From Bombyx mori (lineage: Eukaryota; Arthropoda; Insecta; Lepidoptera; Bombycidae), in assembly GCF_030269925.1 (NCBI RefSeq), contig NC_085120.1:10691501-10755500 (forward strand): a stretch of DNA of 64,000 nt, read 5' to 3'. Positions within the stretch are counted from its first letter, which is position 1. Every line of letters starts with the position of its first letter. Positions 47,401 to 59,400 of the stretch are shown here, in pieces. Both the position numbers and the translations under genes were made by a program. The notes beneath the pieces were generated by a model. The model ran no database searches, was not told the origin of the DNA, and worked only from the letters and a program-made list of their open reading frames with translations.

Positions 47401-50400
47401 TCTGAGTTTACGTTATTAACAAAACACAAATGAAAATTAAAGAGCCAATCGCCTGTTTTATTAATTTGTTTAATATTTCGCTGTAGTACAATTATCTTGA
47501 ACCAGAATTATATATTGGGAGTAACGCCTAATGGAAGATCTTCCACCGAGCGGGTGATATTGCTCAGTAGACTGACGGTCCCAATGTTGTTATTCGGAAC
47601 TTGTATAATATATATGCAAGCTTATCTTGAAAATGTCTTTAGCGAGATTCAGACATCCGCCAAATATCTTGTGTCCTATGATGTAGGGTAGTTACATATA
47701 TTTATAATTCAAATCATTAACGATTTATAAGTACTGTTATTGCAATATATTTTTTAATTGCCCATGCAGGCAGACGAGCAAATGGCCTATCTAATGGTAA
47801 ATGGTTACCGTCGCGGACTTCAGCAATGCCGGGGCATAGCCAAGCCGCTGTCTACCGCTAAACCGAATAGTTATTGTCATCAAACCTGAGCGTTAAACTC
47901 GATGGTTTGTAAACAGTTTGAGAGCCGCTGTCTCCTCTAGCGATGGTTTGTAAACAGTTTGAGAGCCGCTGTCTCCTCCAGCGATGGTTTGTAAACAGTT
48001 TGGGAGCCACTGACCTGACGTGGTGCGGGTGCAGCGGCACGTCTAGCAAGCGCGAGGGCCCGTCCTCGAACACGGGGTTGTCGATGCTGTACGCTGCGGC
48101 CGGCGGCGGAGACTTGCACTTCTTCATGGCCGCCCAACGCTTCATGAGACTGACGCCGCTCGATATAGAAGACTTCTCCGCTTTCGTTTTGTCCCTCGAC
48201 TGTCGACAATACATTCGATAAATGCGTCGATTACATAATGATTTATATGATGTGTCTGTTCATTGAAGAAAACTGGTGAACGTTAGAAGGTGAATAGGTA
48301 AAGAAAGCTCTTTCTGTTTGTTTGTGCATGTCTCCGGAATCACTGAACGGATCTTCATGATTTTTTTAAAGGGATTTTATGACCTGGTAGCTAAGACCTT
48401 TAAGTCATGTCTTATTTTAATTTATATTCTTAATTTTATGAAAAATGATAATATGGAGGGAAATGAAATGAAAATGATTAATTTCAGACATTAATCAACT
48501 AGGATGAAATGAAATGAAATGAGATGAAATAATATGGGATGAAATATAATCTCAGTAAAATGGTGGTCATTTACTGAGACTTTTTCAGTGGACTTTTTGG
48601 AGGATCCTGAGAAGTTACGTCCAGGAGCTTTGTTTCATTTTCCCACATTTATGCACTTTCACAGATACTAAACAGTTAATAAACCACCGTCATAACACAT
48701 TTAAACCTCAAGAAACATTAAATAGACAAATTAAAACAAATCACACAATTTCACTCCTCGCGTTCAAGCCAAAAAGTCTCGACCTTCATGATAGTTATTT
48801 AGAAAAAAATATTAGCGCCATTTAAAGATTTCTTTATATTAGAAGATACAATAATTGTTTTCGTCTTTATTTATGTTTTTTCTTTTATTTTTCTTGCCTT
48901 TGCAGGCAGACGAGCATACGGCCAACCTGATGGTAAGCGGTTACCGTCGCTCATGGACGTCAGTAATGCCAGGGACAGAGCCAAGCCGCTGTCTACCATC
49001 TTATATCACGAATACCTGTCCTATATCTGGAAAGTAACTTTGTCTGTCTACTACGTTGTCTTGTTTAAATCATTGTTTCTTTATTGCCCTTGTATGCAGA
49101 CGAGCATAGGGTCTGCCTGACGGTTAGCGGTTACCGTCATTCACAGACGTTAGCAATGCCAGGGACACAGCCAAGCCGCTGCCTACCTTTTTTTTATTGC
49201 TTAGATGGGTAGACGAGCTCACAGCCCACCTTGTGTTAAGTGGTTACCGGAGCCCATAGACATCTACAACGTGAATGCCGCCACCCACCTTGAGACATAA
49301 GTTCTAAGGTCTCTAGTATAGTTACAACGGCTGCCCCACCCTTCAAACCGAAACGCATTACTGCTTCATTGCTACCTACCGCAAAAAGCCCTTCCACCGT
49401 TCTTACCAAACTTACATTAACATATTATTGCTTCAAAACATACCTTTTCAGATCTAGGCGTTGTTTGTTGCATACATAGCGTCGTCGAATTCCAAGGGTA
49501 CGTCAAAGGCTGTGCTGTAATACAAATTAATAAACTCATTATGAACATTTTCGATGACGATGACAAGGCTGAGCTGCTGGCCGATGCACTGCAAGAGCAG
49601 TGCACCACCAGCACTCAACACGCGGACCCCGAACACACCGAGTTAGTCGACAGGGAGGTCGAGCGCAGAGCTTCCCTGCCGCCCTCGGACGCGTTACCCC
49701 CCATTACCACTGACGAAGTTAGAGACGCGATCCACAACCTCCAACCTAGGAAGGCACCCGGCTCCGACGGTATCCGCAACCGCGCGCTAAAACTCTTGCC
49801 AGTCCAACTGATAGCAATGTTGGCTACAATTTTAAATGCCGCTATGACGCACTGCATCTTTCCCGCGGTGTGGAAAGAAGCGGACGTTATCGGTATACAT
49901 AAGCCGGGCAAACCGACAAACGAAACTTCTAGTTACCGTCCGATTAGTCTCCTCCCGACGATAGGAAAAATTTACGAACTGCTCCTTAGGAAACGCCTCT
50001 GGGATTTTGTTACCGCGAACAAAATTCTCATAGACGAACAGTTCGGATTCCGCTCTAAACACTCGTGCGTACAACAAGTGCACCGCCTCACGGAGCACAT
50101 CCTGATAGGACTAAATAGGCGTAAACAAATCCCGACCGGCGCCCTCTTCTTCGACATCGCGAAGGCGTTCGACAAAGTCTGGCACAACGGTTTAATTTAC
50201 AAACTGTACAACATGGGAGTGCCAGACAGACTCGTGCTCATCATACGAGACTTCTTGTCGAACCGTTCGTTTCGATATCGAGTAAAGGGAGCTCGTTCTC
50301 GTCCCCGTCAACTGACTGCCGGAGTCCCGCAAGGCTCCGCGCTCTCCCCGTTATTATTTAGTTTGTATATCAATGATATACCCCGGTCTCCGGAGACCCA

Positions 50401-53400
50401 TCTAGCGCTCTTCGCCGATGACACGGCTATCTACTACTCGTGTAGGAAGATGTCGCTGCTTCATCGGCGACTCCAGATCGCAGTAGCCACCATGGGACAG
50501 TGGTTCCGGAAGTGGCGCATCGACATCAACCCCACGAAAAGCACAGCGGTGCTCTTCAAAAGGGGTCGCCCTCCGAATACCACTTCGAGCATCCCACTCC
50601 CTAATAGGCGCGCAAACACCTCCGCCGTTAGCCCCGTCACTCTCTTTGGCCAGCCCATACCGTGGGCCTCGCAGGTCAAATACCTAGGCGTCACCCTCGA
50701 CAGAGGGATGACATTCCGTCCCCATATTAAAACGGTACGCGACCGTGCCGCCTTCATATTAGGACGTCTCTACCCTATGCTTTGCAAGCGAAGCAAACTG
50801 TCCCTCCGTAATAAGGTAACTCTCTACAAAACTTGCATACGCCCCGTTATGACGTATGCAAGCGTAGTGTTCGCTCACGCAGCCCGCACCAACTTGAAGC
50901 CCCTTCAGGTTATTCAATCCCGATTCTGCAGGATAGCCGTCGGAGCACCATGGTTCCTGAGGAACGTGGATCTCCACGATGACCTGGAGCTTGACTCTGT
51001 CAGTAAGTATCTACAGTCGGCATCGCTGCGCCATTTTGAGAAGGCGGCACGACATGAGAACCCTCTCATCGTAGCTGCTGGAAATTACATACCCGACCCA
51101 GTAGACCGAATGGTAAACCGTCGACGTCGCCCAAAGCACGTCATTACGGATCCTCCTGATCCATTAACGGTGCTCTTAGGCACCACAAGCACCGGTCACC
51201 GTCCTCGTCGAACCCGTCGCTTGCGACGAAGGGCTCGACGAGCGAACTAACCCATAGACACAGCCCACTGAGTTTCTCGCCGGATCTTCTCAGTGGGTCG
51301 CGTTTCCGATCCGGTGGTAGATTCTGCGAAGCACTGCTCTTGCTAGGGTCAGTGTTAGCAACTCTCCGGTTGAGCCCCGCGAGCTCACCTACAAACGTTA
51401 GGGTGAAGCTGAAATAGCCTCTCAAGGCTATCAGCATAGGTAGGAAAAAAAAAAAAAAAAAAAATTAACATTTCTATAGGCGGGTAAAGACAAAACTGTT
51501 AAGAAACGTTTCCAGTACTTGTTCATTCAAAATATCAATATCAAAACAAAAGGGAAAATGCAATACATAAAAATCTTCAAATGTGGTGATTATGGTCTAA
51601 CACTAAACTGTACTAGTTTCTACAATTGATCTAATAATATTTATTACATAAGAATTGGGTTAATGGAACATACTGAGATTAATGTCAGAAATTGTTTCAT
51701 TAATTATTGCTCACAAATTTCCAGGACAAAAAATCTGATAAGAGAACTCTGCTTAATTACTTCATCTTATTTAATTATAATAATATAGTTAACATACAAA
51801 CGATTAGGATGTATTTTGAGCAATCATCATTTGGTGACGCGTCTTGTTTGAGACATGGGGTTTAAATCTAATAAAAATAGCCATACTACACAGCTGAAAA
51901 CAGTACAGAAGCCCAGTCAACATGACTTTATAGTACAATTCTGTAATTAGTCCGTATTTACCCGCAGAGAGCAGCGGGGAGGGAGAGGGGGCCCGCGGCG
52001 GGGCGTCCGGGGGAGGGGGAGGCCCTGACGTCATCGCCTTCAGGCTCGGCACCGTGCCCACCGTACTCACTACGCTCTGAAACATACACATAGAGAACAT
52101 TCGTTTGATAATTAAAATTTTCTTTTGTTTATTAATGTCGTTTTTGATTACGATTTTTCGTACATTTAAGATTAATTGAATATGCAATTTCGAAAAGGGC
52201 ACATCTCTGAAAATGTAAAATGTTCAGGAAATGAAAAAAACTGATTATTTTCTAAAGCAGTGTAAAATTTAAAATTTTACTTTTGAGATATATTTTAGTG
52301 TTAATTAGCAATTGAAAATTACTGGAATTATTATAAAATGGGTGTACGTAAGCCTCAAAAGTACATGTATAAGAAAAAACGTACTTGACAAAATATAAAA
52401 TATGCGACATGTGCCCTTTTCGAAATTGCATATTCAATTAAACCTTTCATTTTTGAATATTCATATTTGATATGCCGCTATCTATGGCGGCAAGTTTACA
52501 GCATCGGACGAGGTCATAGAACATTGACCCCCGGACTATCGTTTATATAATATTTGTGTTACATTGCGTGCTTTACAATTTTTGTTCCTTTTTTTATATT
52601 ATCATGCTATCATCATGTTTTACTATTACCGTTGTTACTTGTTTCGCCCGTCACGCATTTCAGATTGAACAACAATTTTTTTTTGAATTCGCGTCTCTAA
52701 ACGATTCTGTGCTAATATACCCCGAGTGGGCTGTGACTTCATTCTCCACCAGATGTCGCTAAACTTAAACTATATTTTTTGCAGTACCTTGTCGTGCTTG
52801 GCTCGGTGCGGCGCTACGTAGTTCCCGGGGAACACTCCAGCCCGTTGACTTCGCTCCGAAAATCCTTTGTACCAGCCGTCGCGACATCGCTCCGTCACGG
52901 TGTACACCACTAGAAGAAAATAATAACGAGAATTTATTTGAGTGATAAAATAATTTGAGTAATAAAATGTTACGCCGGTAAGAGTAACGCCATCGGATAG
53001 TCGAACGAATATCGAAGGATCTAGTAGCACCTAGAACGCTCGAGAAGTACAACGCCATCTATTGTCAGATAGCAGAAAAACAATACAAGAGATGTGTGGA
53101 ATATTCTTGATAATTCTAGGGATGCGGTATCGGCTATAAAAGCGTTGTAGAGATGGCACGCAGTCAGTTAGTAATCGGAACTACTCGAAGCGAAACAGCG
53201 AACGGGTCACCTGAAGCGAAGCGGAAGAAGGGAATTGAGAATTTTTAAAGAAATAAGCCCTCTGCATCTTAATGTTTACCAAACCCCACCAACTTGTTGT
53301 TCTTGAACTGAAGTTTGAATACTTTTTTATATTGCTTAGATGGGTCGACGAGCCCACCTGATGTTGTGTTTACTGGAGCCCATAGACATCTACGACGCAA

Positions 53401-56400
53401 ATGCATCACCCACCTGGAGATATAAGTTCTAAGGTATAGTTATAACGGCTGCCCCAGCCTTCAAACCGAAACGCATTACTGCTACACGGCAGAAATAGGC
53501 GGGTGGTGGTACCTACCCGCGCGGACTCACAAGAGGTCCTACCACCAGTAATTACGCAAATTATAAATTTGGGGGTTTCATTTTTATTACACGATGTTAT
53601 TCCTTCACCGTGGAAGTCAATCGTGAGTATTTGTTGAGTACGTGTTTCACTAGAAAAATTGGTACCCGTCTGAAATTCGAACACCCCTGCATCGCTCAAT
53701 ACGAATGCAACGGACGTCTTATCCTTTGTTACACGACGACTTCAAATACAATCGTCTGTCTTCCAGAGCAGTATAAACAGAGCCGTACCTCCTTTGGTGA
53801 GTTCTAGTTCGTCCGGTTTCTGCGGGTGGTAGGGGTACAGCGCTACGTAGTGCGCGGGGAGCGGGCGCTCGCTGCTGCGGGAGCGGCGCCGCCGCCGGGC
53901 GCGCGCGTCCGTCCCCCCGCCCAACCCCCCGCACGGCCCCCCGACCGGCGCCGCGTCCAGCAGACTGGTCGCCACTATCTCCGCTGAATGTCTGCCGCGA
54001 CAAGAGAAACACATGGCTAATCTTGTATATAATAATAATAAAATAATTTATTGCCTTTCACACTAAATAAAATAAAATACAAATAAAAAAAAAGAAAAAG
54101 CAAAAGGAGGTGGCTCAGCTATTTTTTTTTTAATTCTTTTATTGCTTAGATGGGTGGACGAGCTCACGGCCCACTTGGTGTCGAGTGGTTACCGGAGCCC
54201 ATAGACATCTACAACGTAAATACGCCACCCACCTTGAGATATAACTTCTAAGGTCTCAAGTATAGTTACAACGGTTGCCCCGCCCTTCAAACCGAAACGC
54301 ATTAAGGCTTCACGGTAGAAATAGGCGGGGTGGTGGTACCTACCCGCGCGAACTCACAAGAGGTCCTACCAACAGTACACACAGTTACACAAATTATAAT
54401 TTTGCAGGTTTGATTTTCATTACATGATGTTATTCCGTCACCGTGGAAGTCAACCGTGAATAAGAAGACAAGAGAAAGAGATCAGAAACATATTACTAAA
54501 AAGTCTCACCTATTCGGCGTATTATGATTGGCCTGCAAATGCGTCGAGGGCGTGAGACTGTGTCTTTTCTCCCTCTCCCTGTGAGGGTCTCTGTGCGATC
54601 TCGACACCACGTAGTTCCCCTCCTGGCCTTGAGATGGCGACAGCGCCGCCTGCAGACCGAGCCCGAAGTTCAGCAGGGAGTCCGGCCCGCTCGATCGGAT
54701 CACTACTTTGCTGGAAGACGGGGCGTCTAGTCTGACTTCTTCCGTTTCCTGTACCTCTTCATTCGAAGCGTTCGGTTTGGGACTCTCTGAAGGGGGCAGG
54801 CTGACGTTGAGCGACGTGTTTGTTGCGGTGGAGCTCTCGTTCAGGCTCAATATTCCCATCGAGGTGTTTAGTGAAGGTTCGCGTCGGTCAGGATCCGGGT
54901 CGGGCCCGTTGACCGCGGTGGTCCGGTCGGTGTTGTTGTCCGGGGAACTCGGCAGGCTGGGCTCGTTGCTCTCACAGGTGCTCGTGTCAGAGCTGGTGTT
55001 GGGCGTGGTGTTGGAACTGACGCCCACCGACGGAGTGTTCATACTGGAACTGGAGTCCGAGCTGGGGTTGTTGGAGACGGGGGGGCGCACGTTTTGGTAC
55101 GTCGAGTCCGCGGGAGTCGAATTGTAGTCGAACTTGACGCGCGTCCTGTCGTAGTTGACGTCGCCGATGCGGGACACGCTCTGCAGGCCCAGCACGCCGT
55201 GGCCCTTGTTGCTAAAGTGTATCAGATCTATCGCGTGCTTCGACTGCTGTTCGAGAATGTTCCGCGGCGGCGTCGAGAGCAGGCCCGCGTGGGGGCCCAG
55301 CGTCTGCGGCTGTTGGACCAGCATCGCTGTCGGGTAGTTGGGGTGGGATTGGGTCATCGTTGCCATGTTCTGGTAGTTGCCCTGTGACGTCGCCGGTGTA
55401 GAGACCGACATTGGCTGATAGCGATGCGGATGCTGTAATTCGAAATTATTTATATGTCATTAACTAAATTCTTTTGCAATCTCATATAAATGCAGATCAG
55501 ACTACGATCACTTTTTTTCAGACGCATCTACAAAATATTTTTTTCCTAAAACTACATCTTTTTTTTTTTATTGCTTTGATGGGTGGACGAGCTCACAGCC
55601 CGCCTGGTGTTAAGTGGTTACTGGGGCCCATAAACATCCACAACGTAAATGTGCCACCCATCTTGAGATATAAGTTCTAAGGTCTCAAGTATAGTTACAT
55701 CCTTGATTTAAAGGTATATGGACAGTTCTGCCAATATATTAATCTATACAAATATCGTATTTATAGATACGTGAAAGCAGTTAAAAGTTTGTGACCCATT
55801 CACGCTATAATAACTGGACAAATTTAGATAATATTTCGCACAAAGATATGAGTACATATAATATAACAAAACAATAGTTGGGACCACCTTAATCAAACAA
55901 ATTGTTATTTTTATCTTTCGCATTAAATTTAAGACCTAGAATGCAGGCCTAGAATAAGGCAACGAATAATTGCAGCAAATGTTCCGAGAAACGGTTCGTG
56001 TAAAAGAAAATTCATTGAAGACGAAACCAAAAAAGCGTGTTTATTAATATTTGATTGAATACCTGAGAGTGATGTCTGTGTTCGGAGTGTCCGGGCCGCG
56101 CGTGTCCCGGGACCGGCGGCACGGGTCGGTTCAGGGGCGCGCTGGAAACGTACAGACGTACTTTAATACAGCAATCTAACTTATACGACAGTAACTTGTT
56201 CGATTGTCGTTATTAACCCTTTGACTGCCACGTAGGCACTTTCGGTAGGCAGCGGCTTAGCTCGGCCCCTGGCATTGCTGAAGTCCATGGGTGACGGTAA
56301 CCACTCACCATCAGGTGGGCCGTGTGCTCGTCTGCCTATAAGGGCAATAAAAAAACGTAGGTCAGGTTAATTCAGTGCCCTACGCGGCGCACTGAATTAA

Positions 56401-59400
56401 TTATGTCGATTTACTGTTACTAAGGCGCCGGAATATCTAGTAGACTCTGAGAAAGACGATTTTTTTTTATTGCTTAGTTGGGGCCTCCTGGTATTAAGTG
56501 GTTACTGGAGCCCATAGACATCTACAACGTAAATGCGGCACCCACGTTGAGATATAAGTTCTAAGGTCTCAGTATAGTTACATCCGATGATAATGAGAAT
56601 GGATCTATTTCTAAGAGACTAGAACATACATTAACAAACAAAAGAAGGCAAAGTTAGGCAATATTTAGGCGCTTAGTAACAGAAATTGACTTAAAAGTAC
56701 TTCAGTGCGTCGCGTAGAGTACTGGTGACCTACACGGCAGTCGTAGGGTTAATTACCAGTTTATAAGCTGCCTGGCCGCCTGGTTGAGTTCAACGAACGC
56801 TATAGGGAAGATGCCGACTCGGTTCTCTAGTCTACCCTCGGCCCAGTTGTCGTCGACGCGACGGTGCACCGTTATTATAGCTCCTGAAACAAATTCATTG
56901 TTCTGTAGTATTAACGGTTCGATCTCGCTGGTACCAAGAGCTGGTACTGGTGGTAGGACCTCTTGTGAGTCCGCGCGGGTAGGCACCACCACCCTACCTA
57001 TTTCTGCTGTGAAGCAGTAATGCGTTTCGGTTTGAAGGGTGAGGCAGCCGTTGTAGATATCCATGGGCTCCAGAAACCACTTAACACCAGGTGCGCTGTG
57101 ACCTCGTCCACCCATCCAAGCAATAAAAAACTTATTTGTAATTTTTTTTAATGATTTTAATTTTATTTTTTGTAACTTTAAGTTTTGTTTTTATAAAAAG
57201 GTTAAAAACACATCCACAAGTTTTTAATTTCTAATAGCCCATTAACCATTACTATCCCAATGCTATCCTACAACCATACCCTTACTATTAACAAAGTTTG
57301 AGTAAAATAATTTTAAAGTTACTTTTTTAAAAGGTGCGATTTTTGTGACGCCGTGCGTATTTATACGTATTACAATAAATATACTTAAAGGAAATGGGCC
57401 ACTCTCCATACATTGCACGGCCCACAAAATTATTAAAGTATAAAAATAGATTTTTGTTTAGATAGAATGTTTTATATTACTTTTAAAATCCATTAATTAA
57501 ATATGTTACTATATTTTGCTAGTTTTTTTGCAATATAATGTATTTTTTAAGAAGAGTTAATGAGGATTGTTTAAAATATAAATATATTTTACCTATGGCA
57601 ACTCCTTCAATATTATCAATGTAGCTTAGTCATTCTAATTTCTTTTTATTTATGATTTTAATTATCCCACCATTAAAAATACCCTTAAATTTTATAATAA
57701 GTATGTAAAAATGAAATGTTTTTTTCTATAGATATTTTATTCGTGTCCTTGAGAGCACTAGTAGCTGGGCCGAAAATGGCCCATGTCCTTTAGATTCAAT
57801 AATAAATTGTCCTACCACCGTTACCGTCGCGTTCTAATTTAAATTTAAATATTATTTTTATTTACTTCAAAATCGTACCTTTATCAAAAGCGAGACACCC
57901 TTCCTCGTCGGGGGCTGACATTCGGAAGTCGTAGAGCGCTTTGCAGAGCGCCGTCGCCGCCGGCAATTGTACGACGACCTGAAAGAAATATTGGGCTTTA
58001 ATTTCTTACTTGAAAAACAGATGGCGCTGGTACAGTTACATACATTCAAGGTGTTAGTGTTTTTTTGTTGTTTAGGATTGAAGGTTTACTGGTGGCCCGG
58101 AGGCCTTTCCAGTTTCACCAGGACAGGTGGGCGGGCTAAGCTCAGACAGGAGGGGTGGGATTTGCTAACAGCTACCTGAGCGCCTCCGAAGAAGACCAAC
58201 AACTCAAGAGTAGCTGCTTCGCGAATGAATGTTTTAATGTCACATTTGTTATAGTTTTTACTTCTGAATTAAATCTACAAAATGTTCATTACACGTCTAA
58301 TATTGAGCGGTTACTCATAGAAATCAAAACTTAGATGAAAATGCTTTTTGCCATCCATCTAATGCACATTAGGTCAATGTAGTATGTCAAAGAAGCAAGA
58401 TTGATATGCCATCTGAGTAATAGCAACCAGCACAGTCTGACTATAAATTAGTCCTATTGTGGTTTCCAGCCCCGATTTTGTTAAGGAAGTCCAAAATTAA
58501 AATTTCTAAAATTAAAGATTCAACAAAACACTGCCGACCTGCACAAAAGTGATTGGAAACATTCCAGTTCTTCCGGAGCATTCTCCTTGATACCAAAACG
58601 CGTCCAGTTTCTTCTGCAAGAGTATTATTTCGCCTTTCTTGAATGACAGATCTCTGAAAAATAAAAAGGGACTTGGTGTAACTATAGATTAGATTAGTTT
58701 CTTCTTCTCAGTCGTGTCACTCTTGACAGAGTGGTCGTGGTCGTCATGTTGTGTTGGAAGGAGCAAATTTGCCATCTCTCCTTGTTCGAGGCCATTCTAC
58801 TGCACTAATTTATGGGATTTCCCACTGCAGTTTTAATTTGGTCGGTCCACCGCATTGGTGACCTCCCGCGCGGTCTTGTGCCATCAACCCTTCCCCGCAC
58901 AACGAGGAGAGTTAAGTTTAGCGAGGTCTAAGGGCTTGGAGTCAGAGGCCATCTAAAGATCTGCTTTCCGTATCTACGTATCTACTTATCTCTAAGGTTT
59001 GCAGCCTTCCATGTCAACACTGATGTCAATATAACAAACACAATTTAGTGTGGCCCCCGAAGATGAGAATTCCTGTCCTGACTTTCAAGTTTTTATAAAC
59101 TGACTTAGTGAGGCATTAGTTAACGCGCCTGATTGTTGAGCCGAGGGTTCGATTCTCACACCGGGCAAACATTGGTGTGACGAACAGATCTATTTCCTCT
59201 ACATCTGGGTGTTCATTATTTATATATGTATATATTTAAACGTATATAAGTATGCATGTCAGTCTCTGGTACTCATAATGCATGGAATTCTAATTAGGGT
59301 CTGGTGTGCGTAGTGCGAGTTTTTTAACGTTCTCGATAGCGTAAAAGTTAACTCAAACGTTTGCCTACGTTGGCCGCTAGAGGCGCTGTTCTAACTGCAT

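Larger units (their letters stand above)
56217..56748. mobile_element. TTAA-flanked MITE carrying two SINEs
   Basis: Ends CCCTTTGACTGCCACGTAGG and, read inward from the right, CCCTACGACTGCCGTGTAGG, with TTAA at 56,213-56,216 and 56,749-56,752. It contains a SINE-B (56,240-56,352) and a Bm1 tail (56,460-56,583). It makes up most of one POSH intron (56,142-56,756). Confidence 0.88.

Noticed and set aside
16722..48013. CRISPR-like arrays among the tandem repeats
   Set aside because: The organism is eukaryotic and the repeats lack unique spacers of constant length.
48199..48290. Alternative POSH acceptor at about 48,270 (TTCACCAG)
   Set aside because: It was considered to fix a phase mismatch, but the exon at 49,514-49,444 restores phase perfectly with the nearer acceptor at 48,200.
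54524..55387. Plus-strand open frames opposite the large POSH exon
   Set aside because: They are antisense shadows of the GC-rich Ser/Thr/Asn linker; no domain, start context or splice sites.
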